From Bacteriovorax sp037444575 (GTDB lineage: Bacteria > Bdellovibrionota > Bacteriovoracia > Bacteriovoracales > Bacteriovoracaceae): a stretch of DNA of 64,000 bases. Positions 15,431-24,785 of the stretch are shown here, piece after piece. The notes under the pieces were generated by a model, which was not told the origin of the DNA, did not search any database, and was given only the letters and a program-made list of their open reading frames with translations. The position numbers and the translations under genes were made by a program. The stretch lies in contig JBBIME010000006.1 in assembly GCA_037444575.1 (NCBI GenBank), positions 124,001 to 188,000 on the forward strand, in the 5' to 3' direction. Position 1 is the first letter of the stretch, and each line of letters starts with the position of its first letter.

Positions 15431-17125
15431 ATGAAAATTTTAAGCATTTTGTTTCTCATAACTTTTAGTCTTCTAAGAGAGGCCCATTCCGCTAGCTTTG
15501 CAGATCGAATAAGTTTGGCGGTAGCATTGGCCCCTGTTGATAAGGCCGAAAGAGACCTTAAAGAAATAAAAATAAGAACCCAGAATCCAATGCTTAATAT
15601 TGAACAGAACTTACAGAGTTATTCTGAGCTTCTGGACATCTTTAATTCATTCAAAAGCTATGATCTTAAGTTTACCAGAGGACTTTTAAATAAAATTAAA
15701 ACACACGATACACTATCTGGAGATGAGCTCTTTGTTTTAAGAAGAACTATTACTACGTACTATAAAATCAATGAGAAAATTTTAGAATTCGCTAAGCTTT
15801 ACGATTACGGTGAAATTAAATTATCGACTGCTCTTGCTGATAGCGGAGCAAATATCCCTCTCATTAAGGCCCATCTCATTTGGTTATCTGGGCACTTATT
15901 GGTTCTAGATCACCTGGAAAATATGCATGCAATCCTCTACAAAAGTGACAGCGTTTTTAGAAGAATTGTGAAGAAATCTCTTTTAGAAAAAGGAAACACT
16001 GCTAGCGAAGTAAGTAAAACCTTAAATGACCTGATTAAAATGAATGAGTATACAACATCAAAAGGTGAAAGTAGAAAATTCATTCAGCAAATAAACTTCG
16101 TTCGTGCTGTACAAGACGAGTTAAGAAACGTTCTTGCTAAAGAATTGCCAGCTCTGGAATTAGCTAACACAATCATTGCAAACCCTACGGCCATCGCTAT
16201 TGCTCAAGGGAAAACAAAATTTAAAATTGAACACTACACTATAATCGACTCAGTCGTTGGAACTATCGATAGAGTGACGGGTTGGCTTTCAAGTATTTTT
16301 GGTAACCTGGCCGGATCAATTCGCTTTAGAAAAGGCCATATGTACAACAACGAAATAGTTTCTAAAATTTCCAAAAGAAATCTTAAGCCGATGGATATTA
16401 TTGTTGAAAAAAGTCCGTTTGTTCTTACTGATAAATTCATTCCTGGATACTACGGACATGTCGCTATTTATCTAGGAACTAAAGAGCAACTCGAATCAAT
16501 TGGAATGTGGAATCACCCGGATATTATTCCTTACCACAAGGACATTGCTGCCGGAAAAGTCATTCTTGAAGCCGTTCGTATCCCTGGTGTGCATTTAAAC
16601 ACCCTTGAAGAATTTTTAAACATCGACGAACTGGCGATCATAAGAAAGAGTGATGCTCTGGTCAATGAAGATGTATTGAGTGACGAAATCGCGAGAGGGA
16701 TGGAACAAATCGGAAAAAAATACGACTTTAATTTCGATATCTCAACTCTCAATGAGATTGTCTGTTCTGAATTAATTTATATTTTTTACGGAACAGTTCA
16801 CTGGCCAACGCAATATCGTTTTGGACGCCCAACGATCACACCTGATAACATTGCAGAAATTCTTTTTCAAAAGAACACAAAATTCTCTATGATTAAATCA
16901 ATGAGCTCAGCAGAAGATAATAAAGTAGATCAGATGAATATCGGTCACATCGCCGATGAGCTGGAATATGAATTAAGAAGCAACAATGGAGATCCTATTA
17001 AGGATCCAAAAGACCCAAGCAATGGCTACTTTAAAAGAGAGACTAAGTGTTATATCTATGGTATTAAACGTGTTTGTAAAACAAACTATAAAGAATTTGA
17101 TTATGAAGAAAAGGATGCCATCTAA
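15431..17125 (+). CDS. Secreted YiiX-like permuted NlpC/P60 peptidase-family protein
   Basis: A 564-residue exported protein. Residues 1-20 form a signal peptide (ending AHSASF). Residues about 25-290 are a helical region with no recognised family. Residues about 300-500 resemble the YiiX/YebB-like circularly permuted papain fold: LKPMDIIVEK starts the domain, YYGHVAIYLG supplies the candidate catalytic His, and NEIVCSELIYIFY the candidate Cys. Members act on amide or acyl bonds, often of peptidoglycan or lipids; the substrate here is unknown. The gene heads a run of five plus-strand genes and overlaps the next by 23 bases. A second protein of this kind is at 42611-44161. Confidence 0.65.
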   Translation: MKILSILFLITFSLLREAHSASFADRISLAVALAPVDKAERDLKEIKIRTQNPMLNIEQNLQSYSELLDIFNSFKSYDLKFTRGLLNKIKTHDTLSGDELFVLRRTITTYYKINEKILEFAKLYDYGEIKLSTALADSGANIPLIKAHLIWLSGHLLVLDHLENMHAILYKSDSVFRRIVKKSLLEKGNTASEVSKTLNDLIKMNEYTTSKGESRKFIQQINFVRAVQDELRNVLAKELPALELANTIIANPTAIAIAQGKTKFKIEHYTIIDSVVGTIDRVTGWLSSIFGNLAGSIRFRKGHMYNNEIVSKISKRNLKPMDIIVEKSPFVLTDKFIPGYYGHVAIYLGTKEQLESIGMWNHPDIIPYHKDIAAGKVILEAVRIPGVHLNTLEEFLNIDELAIIRKSDALVNEDVLSDEIARGMEQIGKKYDFNFDISTLNEIVCSELIYIFYGTVHWPTQYRFGRPTITPDNIAEILFQKNTKFSMIKSMSSAEDNKVDQMNIGHIADELEYELRSNNGDPIKDPKDPSNGYFKRETKCYIYGIKRVCKTNYKEFDYEEKDAI

Positions 17126-18056
17126 ATTAACGGTTAAAAGAATAAGTACGTCTCCTTACTTCAAAGAAAGTTTCGCCAAATTAGAAAAAGATGCAATTGA
17201 AACAAAAGCGGAAGCAGAAATGCTTCCGTTTAATTCCGATCTTCCCGCAGATATTTTAATTACGAACACTCACACTATTGTCGAAAACATTTCGACTTCT
17301 GATTACAATCACTGCAAGCTAATGATTCATCCCAATTCTGGTCATGATAATTTCTCAGCTGACTTTGTAAGTAAGGCCTCATTTCCTATTATTATCGGAA
17401 ATCCAATCAGGGCCCATGCGGTGACAAACTTTATTTTAAGTGCCCTGCTATCCCACTTTAGCCCTATCCCGAGAGAAACAACGTGGAGTAAAACACGTAA
17501 ATGGGAAAGACGTCTTCTTTCTGAATTAAATGTTCTTCTAATTGGAATGGGTCACATAGGCGGACTTTTAAAAGAAAGTCTAACTCCTCTAGTTGGGAGC
17601 CTCTCTATCTATGATCCTTATTTAAAAAACACGACACTTGATTTATCAAACATTGATGTTGTTATTCCGGTTTGCAGTTTGAATAAGAAAAACCACTCTT
17701 TCATCAATCGCAAATTCCTTATGGAATTAAATGAAGATTTCCTTCTCATCAATGCCTCCAGAGGATCTCTCGTTAAAACAGATGATCTCATCGAAGTATT
17801 GAAGTTAAGACCTAATGCTTATGCCATTTTGGATGTCTTTGAAAAAGAGCCTGCTGATTTTAATCAATTCAAAGATCTTACAAATATTCAATTGAGTTCT
17901 CACATCGCAGGTGTTTACTCCAATATCGACAACGAGACAGCTACATTTGTAGCTTCTGTCATTTCGGACTTCCAGCAATTAAAAGAAGAATCATTTAAAG
18001 AAAAATACAAACGCGTACTTTTAAAAAATCGTCTCCGAGATGATTTTATAATATAG
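17103..18056 (+). CDS. D-2-hydroxyacid dehydrogenase family protein
   Basis: A 317-residue NAD(P)-dependent dehydrogenase. The Rossmann motif IGMGHIGG (GxGxxG) is near residue 145. The catalytic Arg is in NASRGSLV, the Glu in DVFEKEPAD and the His in SSHIAG, in the order known for 2-hydroxyacid dehydrogenases such as PdxB, SerA and GhrA. The N-terminal half is degenerate compared with SerA, so the substrate cannot be named. The ATG at 17103 overlaps the previous gene by 23 bases; another at 17115 is possible and neither has a strong ribosome site, which suggests translational coupling. Earlier in-frame starts lie deep in the preceding gene and are unlikely. Confidence 0.75.
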   Translation: MKKRMPSKLTVKRISTSPYFKESFAKLEKDAIETKAEAEMLPFNSDLPADILITNTHTIVENISTSDYNHCKLMIHPNSGHDNFSADFVSKASFPIIIGNPIRAHAVTNFILSALLSHFSPIPRETTWSKTRKWERRLLSELNVLLIGMGHIGGLLKESLTPLVGSLSIYDPYLKNTTLDLSNIDVVIPVCSLNKKNHSFINRKFLMELNEDFLLINASRGSLVKTDDLIEVLKLRPNAYAILDVFEKEPADFNQFKDLTNIQLSSHIAGVYSNIDNETATFVASVISDFQQLKEESFKEKYKRVLLKNRLRDDFII

Positions 18057-18067
18057 AAGGATTAGGC

Positions 18068-19189
18068 ATGACTTCACGGAATGAATTTATATCAAAAATA
18101 AAACTCTACCTGACTCCTCCAGGTGAAGGAGTTTTCACCGTACACACAGGAAGTGACAAGCGCATTAATCTTCAGAAAAAAATATATGGAGCTACTGCTG
18201 TTTTAGAAAATAAAATTAGATCTCTGTGGGAAGAAAGTTTAACCAAGACCCTTCCAAAAGTTAATTGCGTGATACTTGGGATTCCTTCTGATACTGGCGG
18301 AGGAATACAACGAGGGGCCAATTGGGGGCCGCTCTATTTAAGAGAGACACTTCAAAACTCTCGCGAAGATCTTAGGGCCTTTGATGTTGGAGATGTGAGA
18401 GTTATTCCTCAACTTTTACATGACAAATATTTAAATGATGACACTATAAAAAAATGCAGAAAGGCCTTATACCTTGATGAGAATTTAAATTTACCGGTCT
18501 CTCCTCTTTCAATCGCTTATGATTTCGCTAAAGATTTCCACGAGCAATTTCCTTCTAAAAATCTTTTTATGATAGGCGGAGACCACTCCGTAAGTTATCC
18601 AATCGTAAGAGCATATCTAGAAGCAAAAAAGGCACAGGGTAAAAAAGTCGCTCTTATCCACTTTGATGCTCACACTGACCTTCTCGAAGAGCGCATGGGA
18701 ATTGATATTTGTTTTGGGACTTGGACTTCACAAGTTATTCCCTTTCTTCAATCCCCTTCTCACTTAATTCAAATTGGAATTCGTGCCAGTGGAAAAGAGC
18801 GAGAATTCTGGGAGAAAAAATTTGGTCACAAACAAATTTGGGCAAAAGATGTTTTAAGTCTAGGGGCCGGTCAAATTGCTGAAGACATTGTTGCGCACTT
18901 AAAAAAATTAGACGTTGAAGAAATTTATATAAGTTTTGATATCGATTGCCTTGATGCTACTTATGCAGGTGCCACAGGAACTCCAGAGTTCGACGGACTT
19001 TCTCCTCATGAACCAATGGTGATCATGCATGCGCTCTTGGAAAATTTTAAAATCACTGGAAGTGATATTGTGGAAATTGCTCCAATGGTAAAGGCTTCAA
19101 ACATAAAACAAGTTGAACCAGAAACGACTCTACTAGTTGCTAGCTCTCTTGCGACTTTTCTCATTCAAGCAATGGGAGTGGATCAATAA
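18068..19189 (+). CDS. Ureohydrolase (arginase/agmatinase/formiminoglutamase) family protein
   Basis: A 373-residue manganese hydrolase of the arginase superfamily. The metal motifs are intact: GGDHSVSYP near residue 170 (first His), IHFDAHTDL near residue 200 (Asp-x-His-x-Asp) and SFDIDCLDA near residue 300 (Asp-x-Asp), followed by GTPEFDGLS. An N-terminal extension of about 70 residues goes beyond normal arginases. It would release urea, or formamide, from a guanidino or formimino substrate; the sequence does not decide between arginine, agmatine and formiminoglutamate. It sits eleven bases after the dehydrogenase gene and two bases before aat, in one transcription unit. Confidence 0.85.
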   Translation: MTSRNEFISKIKLYLTPPGEGVFTVHTGSDKRINLQKKIYGATAVLENKIRSLWEESLTKTLPKVNCVILGIPSDTGGGIQRGANWGPLYLRETLQNSREDLRAFDVGDVRVIPQLLHDKYLNDDTIKKCRKALYLDENLNLPVSPLSIAYDFAKDFHEQFPSKNLFMIGGDHSVSYPIVRAYLEAKKAQGKKVALIHFDAHTDLLEERMGIDICFGTWTSQVIPFLQSPSHLIQIGIRASGKEREFWEKKFGHKQIWAKDVLSLGAGQIAEDIVAHLKKLDVEEIYISFDIDCLDATYAGATGTPEFDGLSPHEPMVIMHALLENFKITGSDIVEIAPMVKASNIKQVEPETTLLVASSLATFLIQAMGVDQ

Positions 19190-19191
19190 CT

Positions 19192-19827
19192 ATGGCAATC
19201 CTAGCTTTTCCTCCTATTGAAGAAAGCGATGAGCACGGGCTTTTGGCACTAGGTGGAGATCTTGAAGTTGAATCTCTCTTGCTTGCTTACTCACAAGGAA
19301 TATTTCCCTGGCCGATTAATGATGAATACCCCCTTGCGTGGTTCTCACCAGACCCTAGAGGAATCCTTGCTTTTGATAAACTTCACTTGAGTAAAAGTTT
19401 TAGAAAATTTCTCAAAAAAAATCCTTACGAAGTTAAGTTCAATACTAATTTTGAAGCCGTGATAATGAACTGCGCGAACGTTATAAGAAATGATCAACCT
19501 TCAACATGGATCACAGAAGACATCATCAATGCCTACATTGAACTTCACAAACTAGGTTTTGCTTACTCTGTTGAAACCTACTTAGACGAGCGTTTAGTAG
19601 GAGGAGTTTATGGAGTTTGCATTAATCGCTTTTATTCCGGCGAATCTATGTTTCACCTTGAAGACAATGCCTCTAAGGTGGCTCTCGTTTCTCTCATGTA
19701 TATGCTGAAGCAAAAAGACATTGGCTGGCTGGATACTCAAATGGTCACACCTGTTGTTGAGAGCTTAGGTGGAATTGAGATCCCTCGGGAAACATATATA
19801 AAAATGCTTCAAAGATCTTTAGCTTAA
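19192..19827 (+). CDS. aat: Leucyl/phenylalanyl-tRNA--protein transferase
   Basis: Adds Leu or Phe from aminoacyl-tRNA to proteins with N-terminal Arg or Lys, marking them for ClpS/ClpAP. The 211-residue length fits Aat. Family landmarks are FPPIEES...GLLALGGDL near the start, AYSQGIFPWPIND, LAWFSPDPRGIL, and GGVYGVCINRFYSGESMFH. It begins two bases after the stop of the ureohydrolase gene. Placing a Leu/Phe N-degron enzyme next to an arginase-family enzyme is unusual. clpS and clpA are not in the window. Confidence 0.95.
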   Translation: MAILAFPPIEESDEHGLLALGGDLEVESLLLAYSQGIFPWPINDEYPLAWFSPDPRGILAFDKLHLSKSFRKFLKKNPYEVKFNTNFEAVIMNCANVIRNDQPSTWITEDIINAYIELHKLGFAYSVETYLDERLVGGVYGVCINRFYSGESMFHLEDNASKVALVSLMYMLKQKDIGWLDTQMVTPVVESLGGIEIPRETYIKMLQRSLA

Positions 19828-19878
19828 ATTAGAATAAATGTTTCAAGATGATAACTATTAGATCTATAATAGCTATTG

Positions 19879-21588
19879 ATGGAAAACAATAATCAGAGTC
19901 ATGGATTTTCAAATAATCCAGCCTCTCAAGTAATTTTATCATTATTTTTTATTTCCCTGTTCTGGGAATTCATCATAATGCTCACTTTAAGGGTGATACA
20001 TTTTCAAAATCAAAGCCTCGAAAATATAATTGATGCTCTCGCTCTAGCTATTTTAACTGCCATTACCTTCTGGGCCATTTATTTTAGACCAAGATGGAGG
20101 AAGGATCGAAGAGTGCAATCCTTTGTCCAGCAGCAAGTAACGGGGCTAAATCAACTAGCGATTGTTTCGGCAACAGATCGATTTGGTAACATTACTTACG
20201 TGAACGACAATTTTTGTACGACAACTGGCTTTACGAAAGAGGAGCTTATTGGCAGAACCCATCGTGTCATTAAATCCAGCTATCACTCAGACGCTTTTTT
20301 TGAAAACTTGTGGGGAGTTATTACAAAAGGTGAAATTTGGCAGGGTGATATAAAAGGACGAAAAAAAAATGGAGATGAATTTTGGTTGCACACAAATATC
20401 ATCCCATTGATCAATGAAGAAACCAAAAGAATCGATGAATTTCTTTCTATCAGATTTGATATTACAAATGAAAAAAATTTAAAGGAACAACTAGAGACTG
20501 AACAAGTCAAAAGTATTCATATGGGAAGACTTGCCGCTTTAGGTGAGATGGCCGGATCAATTGCTCACGAGGTGAATAATCCAATTGCGATTGTTTTAGG
20601 AAAGGCCCATCTTCTTAAGAGAATTATTGAAAAAATTGAAAATGATGATTTAAAAGATTCAGCATTAAAAAACCTCAGCACTATTGATGAGCAGTCAAAA
20701 AGAATTGGACGAATTGTAAGAGGACTAAAAGAATTCACTCATGGTGGGGATGATCTTAATAATTATGAAAATGTAAATTCAAATCAATTAATTGAATCAG
20801 TCTTCGAATTATGTGCAGAAAAATTAAAATTTAACGGAATTGAGATTAGAAGAAATATAGTCGAAACGGAATTTTCATCGAATAAACTTCAACTTGAGCA
20901 AGTACTAGTCAACCTAATCAACAACTCAATTGACGCTATTTCAGACCTAGAAGAGAAGTGGATGGAAATCTCTCTCTATGAAAAAGATAATTATATTTAT
21001 TTTTCTGTTATCGATTCTGGCCCTGGAATTCCAATTGAGAATGTAGATAAAATCATGCAGCCTTTTTTCACAACCAAACCGGTAGGGAAAGGAACAGGAC
21101 TTGGCCTATCAATATCAAAAGGCCTCATTGAAAAACTGGGTGGCGAATTTAAGTATGATTCCGCTTCAAAAAATACAAAATTTACGGCAAAACTTCCAAA
21201 AAATGAAAGCGTTATCTTTAATTCGCTCAATTTCGAAGACGCCATTATTAATTTTGATGAATTAAAAAATAGAATAAATGGTCATCTTGAAAACATTTCC
21301 GAAGGACAGCTCGAAAGTTATTTTATTTTAAAAGAGACGAACTCTCCTCTTATTTCCTGGGTGAATCGGTTCGCTCCAAGACTTTCTAAGAATGATGACT
21401 ATTTAGACTTGAAAGAAACTTGTGATGAATTTACTAAAATCGTCTCTTCTAACGTTAATAAAATAAAGAACAAAAGCGTTCAAGATAAAAATGAGTTTTC
21501 TAAAATGGAAGATAAGATGGTCGAAATTATTAACCAGTTACTTGAAAAACTTAAAGCATTAAAATCAAAATATTCAATAAATGGCTAA
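19879..21588 (+). CDS. Membrane PAS histidine kinase with extra C-terminal domain
   Basis: A 569-residue sensor kinase. Two membrane helices lie at about residues 18-40 and 53-72, with no sizeable periplasmic domain. A PAS domain follows (about 85-205, ending SIRFDIT), then a DHp domain with GEMAGSIAHEVNNPIAI (His about 230) and a full ATPase domain: N-box NLINNSIDAI, G1 DSGPGIP, F-box and G2 GKGTGLGLSISKG, ending near residue 440. The last 130 residues are helical, charged and unrecognised. No receiver or regulator gene is adjacent, so the partner is unknown. The PAS region is paralogous to that at 483-1127. ATG 19879 is preferred to TTG 19876; there is no strong ribosome site. Its stop overlaps that of the convergent MFS gene. 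Confidence 0.85.
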   Translation: MENNNQSHGFSNNPASQVILSLFFISLFWEFIIMLTLRVIHFQNQSLENIIDALALAILTAITFWAIYFRPRWRKDRRVQSFVQQQVTGLNQLAIVSATDRFGNITYVNDNFCTTTGFTKEELIGRTHRVIKSSYHSDAFFENLWGVITKGEIWQGDIKGRKKNGDEFWLHTNIIPLINEETKRIDEFLSIRFDITNEKNLKEQLETEQVKSIHMGRLAALGEMAGSIAHEVNNPIAIVLGKAHLLKRIIEKIENDDLKDSALKNLSTIDEQSKRIGRIVRGLKEFTHGGDDLNNYENVNSNQLIESVFELCAEKLKFNGIEIRRNIVETEFSSNKLQLEQVLVNLINNSIDAISDLEEKWMEISLYEKDNYIYFSVIDSGPGIPIENVDKIMQPFFTTKPVGKGTGLGLSISKGLIEKLGGEFKYDSASKNTKFTAKLPKNESVIFNSLNFEDAIINFDELKNRINGHLENISEGQLESYFILKETNSPLISWVNRFAPRLSKNDDYLDLKETCDEFTKIVSSNVNKIKNKSVQDKNEFSKMEDKMVEIINQLLEKLKALKSKYSING

Positions 21589-22790
21589 GACTTGTATTCT
21601 TTTCTTAAATTAATGAGAGGCAAGGCGATTATAAAAAAGATGACGATAAAAACATATCCCATCATTTGAAATGAATAATGCACTCCTCTATTGTCGAGAA
21701 GTTGTCCAAACCAAGGACCGAATATAAAGAAAATGGCCCTCATCCCAAGACTGCATATAGAATTCGTCGTAGCTCTCATCGTTGGTGGAACCCTTGAATT
21801 AATTCCATCCTGAAGAACAACTCCATTTAAAGCGCGAGTGATTGCAAAAAACAAAAGAAAAAGAACGCTTGCAAAGCTTGCTGTGTACCCTAACCCCAGA
21901 TAAGCAATGACAGGAGAAATCGAGACAATAAGAACGACAGTAAGAGAGCTAAGCTTTGCTTCAATCAAATGTGAATAGCGGGCAATAACAGCGACACTTA
22001 AATTAAACAAGGCCCAAAGAGTTCCAAAGTAAGTTACAGGAATATGAATTTCCCCCCAGTAACTTTGATAGGCCCACACTGCCGCGAATGTAGAAAATCC
22101 ATAGATTATATTAAAGCCCACGAGAAGAGTAAGAAGCTTTGAATGCTTAAACAAACTATTATAGATCGTTTTAAAATTATCCCAATGGTTATTACTTTCA
22201 AAAGTTTTTCTTGGTGGCTCAACAATTGTAAGAGCAATCATTAAAGGAATCCATGCTGTCACAGCGTTTACCATTGCTGGAAGTCTAAGAGAGTATATAG
22301 CAAGAATCCCTCCTAGAAATGAACCAACGGCCTCCCCTGCTTGAGAGTAAAAAATTCTTTTTCCTAAAAAGGATTTTGAACGATTTATTTTTTCGACTTC
22401 ATTATCAACATGAAGAGCATCAAGAGAGTCATATAAAAGAGCAACATCACATCCTGAATAAAGAGAAAAGCCTATGGCCGCAGAAATTTCAAAGAGAGCA
22501 AAATGCCAGAATACTTTTCCATTTAACAATAAAAAATAAGTGAGAGCATTAAAGCATCCAACAAGGATCAGGCATTTTTTTCTTCCAAATAAATCAGATA
22601 TGTATCCAGCAGGAACATCCAAAAGAATCATCATGAAACCAAAAATGGCCTGCAATTGATAAACTTCTTTTAAATTTAATCCGAATTGTTTCCAGTACGG
22701 AACGATGATGGGAATGGTAACAAGAAACATCATGAAAAAATTCAGGACATAAACTTTTGGGATATTGCCCTGAATTTTTTCACGATCCAT
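21585..22790 (-). CDS. Major facilitator superfamily transporter
   Basis: A 401-residue protein with about twelve membrane helices. MFS motif A is visible as GYISDLFGRKK between helices 2 and 3 (about residues 60-72). The substrate cannot be told from sequence. It starts three bases after the stop of nuoI and is therefore probably the last gene of the nuo operon, though a link to respiration is not evident and it is not a NuoL/M/N-type antiporter subunit. Its stop codon shares bases with the stop of the convergent kinase gene. Confidence 0.8.
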   Translation of the reverse strand: MDREKIQGNIPKVYVLNFFMMFLVTIPIIVPYWKQFGLNLKEVYQLQAIFGFMMILLDVPAGYISDLFGRKKCLILVGCFNALTYFLLLNGKVFWHFALFEISAAIGFSLYSGCDVALLYDSLDALHVDNEVEKINRSKSFLGKRIFYSQAGEAVGSFLGGILAIYSLRLPAMVNAVTAWIPLMIALTIVEPPRKTFESNNHWDNFKTIYNSLFKHSKLLTLLVGFNIIYGFSTFAAVWAYQSYWGEIHIPVTYFGTLWALFNLSVAVIARYSHLIEAKLSSLTVVLIVSISPVIAYLGLGYTASFASVLFLLFFAITRALNGVVLQDGINSRVPPTMRATTNSICSLGMRAIFFIFGPWFGQLLDNRGVHYSFQMMGYVFIVIFFIIALPLINLRKEYKS

Positions 22791-22793
22791 TAT

Positions 22794-23330
22794 TTATAAG
22801 CGTAATTTTAAGCGGTCTTTATCATCAACAGTCGAAACAATTCCACGACCATTATTAAGTGATTTTCTAAAAGCAAGTTCATAGTGATCTGCAACCCACT
22901 CTTGTTCAGCGTGCCCTGACATTTCATATTCATTTGATAAACGAATCGCGTCTACTGGACAAGCTTCTTCACAGAAACCACAGAATACACAACGAAGTAA
23001 TTCGATCTCAAATGAAACGGGAGCTTTTTCAACATTTTTATCAGAGTCATCAGCGGCCACAATATGAATACACTGAGCAGGACAATAAGTTGCACAAAGC
23101 ATACATGAAGTACAACGAAGAGTTCCATCTTCCTTTACAGTTAGAATATGTTTTCCTTTGAATCGATCCGAGTAGAAATATTTTTCTTCTGGATAATTCA
23201 AAGTCATTCTATCGTGTTTAAAAAGGTTTCTAATCATTGTCATCATCGTGATCTTTAGACCAAGATATAGACCCTTTAAAAAACCATGTTCGCGGTATAA
23301 GTCAGCTTTAATAATCATACGTTCACCCAT
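22794..23330 (-). CDS. nuoI: NADH-quinone oxidoreductase subunit I
   Basis: A 178-residue complex I subunit carrying the two [4Fe-4S] clusters N6a and N6b that pass electrons toward NuoB. Both cluster motifs are present: CTSCMLCATYCP near residue 73 and CVFCGFCEEACP near residue 113. The amphipathic N-terminal helix expected to lie on the membrane is present (LKGLYLGLKITMMTMI). It overlaps the 3' end of nuoG by sixteen bases, so the two are translationally coupled. Confidence 0.92.
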   Translation of the reverse strand: MGERMIIKADLYREHGFLKGLYLGLKITMMTMIRNLFKHDRMTLNYPEEKYFYSDRFKGKHILTVKEDGTLRCTSCMLCATYCPAQCIHIVAADDSDKNVEKAPVSFEIELLRCVFCGFCEEACPVDAIRLSNEYEMSGHAEQEWVADHYELAFRKSLNNGRGIVSTVDDKDRLKLRL

Positions 23331-24748
23331 TTGCCATAGTAAGAAACATCTTTAGATGTTTCACCGTAAGATAGACCAGATCGTAGTGTGCGAGCGGCCC
23401 CTTGGTAATTAATAATCTCTCCGTTCTTTTCCAAGAAACTTGGAACAGGAAGAAGATAATTAAAAGCTCGTAGAGTTCCTAACGATTCTCCTGGAGTAAG
23501 AGCTATTGAAACACCAGCTCCTTCAACTTTTTTAATTAATGTATTGAAGTGATCTTCGTTGTATAAAATTTCTGGAACAACAACGTAAACAACATCATTT
23601 TTTGAAATTGATCCAAGAAGTTTATCAAGCCCTGCAGAAGTAGAATCAAAACCGGCCTTTTCAAAAGCGGCTTTTGCTCCTCTTAAATTAGGATTTTTAT
23701 CTCCGCGTTTTAAGATTCCATCAAAGTCTGCCCCAAGATTAGGAAGAGTATAAAGAGCAACTTCAGCTTTTGATCCTTTAATAGCATCAAAGAAATTAGC
23801 GTACTCAGAAACGGTAAGCCCAGTTGAAAGAATAAACTTGGCTTTTTTACCTTTTACTGCTGCTTGAACAGAAAGTTCATCTACAGGAATAAAAAGACCA
23901 TTTTTATTTTCAGAAGCACTACTTATGCGAGTTGGACCAGATACATGTTTATAGATTGAGCGGCCATCATCACACATCCAGTGTCCATTAACGTCGTGAT
24001 CGTAAACAGGCTTCACTCTGTAAGCACCGTTTTTATTTTCTGAAACTCTAACAGCACATCCAGTTTCACACCCGATACAAGTTGTTTGAATATCTTCTAG
24101 GAACCATACACGTTGTTTGAAACGGAAATCTTTTGAAGTTAATGCTCCAACAGGACAAATATCAACTAAGTTCTGAGCGTAATCATTTTTTAGTTGTTCA
24201 TTAGGAGTGATCTCTGCGTGATCCCCACGATTTAAAATTCCAAGCTCACCAGTTTTTGTTACTTCTTGAGTGAAGCGCACACAGCGAGTACAAAGAATGC
24301 AGCGTTCAGCATCGAGCATAACATTCTTGCCAATGTCTTGAACTTTTTCTTTATGAACTTTTTTATCGATCATTTGAGAATCATATTGGCCGTGCTTCAT
24401 ATAGTAGTCTTGAAGCCCGCACTCACCTGCTTGATCGCAAACCGGACAATCTAGAGGGTGGTTAACAAGGTGAAACTGTAATGTGCTTTCTACAGATGCC
24501 TTAATTCTTGGAGTATCATTTTTGACAACCATTCCTTCAGCACATGTGGCATTACATGCCGGATAAGGACGAGGAACTCCGTCTTGCTCAACCATACACA
24601 TTCTACATACACCCGCGACAGAAAGTCCTGAGTGGTAGCAGTAATGAGCGACTTCAATTCCATTATCAAGAGCGGCCTTCAAAAGGTTTGATCCCTTTGG
24701 AGCTTCAATCTCTTTTCCATTCCAGGTTAATTTTACTTTTTCAGTCAT
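23315..24748 (-). CDS. nuoG: NADH-quinone oxidoreductase subunit G, short form
   Basis: A 477-residue complex I subunit. The N-terminal part holds all expected iron-sulfur sites: the [2Fe-2S] ligands in HYCYHSG and GVCRMCMVE, the His-Cys3 [4Fe-4S] site HPLDCPVCDQAGEC, the CILCTRC...DICPVG site, and CIGCETGC starting the molybdopterin-oxidoreductase-like domain. The C-terminal molybdopterin-like region is very short: bacterial NuoG is usually 700-900 residues, and here only about 250 follow the last cluster. The reading frame is clean, so this looks like a natural short form. Lies between nuoF and nuoI. Confidence 0.88.
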   Translation of the reverse strand: MTEKVKLTWNGKEIEAPKGSNLLKAALDNGIEVAHYCYHSGLSVAGVCRMCMVEQDGVPRPYPACNATCAEGMVVKNDTPRIKASVESTLQFHLVNHPLDCPVCDQAGECGLQDYYMKHGQYDSQMIDKKVHKEKVQDIGKNVMLDAERCILCTRCVRFTQEVTKTGELGILNRGDHAEITPNEQLKNDYAQNLVDICPVGALTSKDFRFKQRVWFLEDIQTTCIGCETGCAVRVSENKNGAYRVKPVYDHDVNGHWMCDDGRSIYKHVSGPTRISSASENKNGLFIPVDELSVQAAVKGKKAKFILSTGLTVSEYANFFDAIKGSKAEVALYTLPNLGADFDGILKRGDKNPNLRGAKAAFEKAGFDSTSAGLDKLLGSISKNDVVYVVVPEILYNEDHFNTLIKKVEGAGVSIALTPGESLGTLRAFNYLLPVPSFLEKNGEIINYQGAARTLRSGLSYGETSKDVSYYGKWVNV

Positions 24749-24785
24749 GATTTTATCTCAACTTAATATTTCTAACTGTATTAAT

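Noticed and set aside
21585..22790. Membrane protein at the end of the nuo operon as a possible NuoL/M/N-type subunit
   Set aside because: It carries MFS motif A (GYISDLFGRKK) and a twelve-helix MFS layout, and lacks the conserved antiporter-like Lys/Glu residues.
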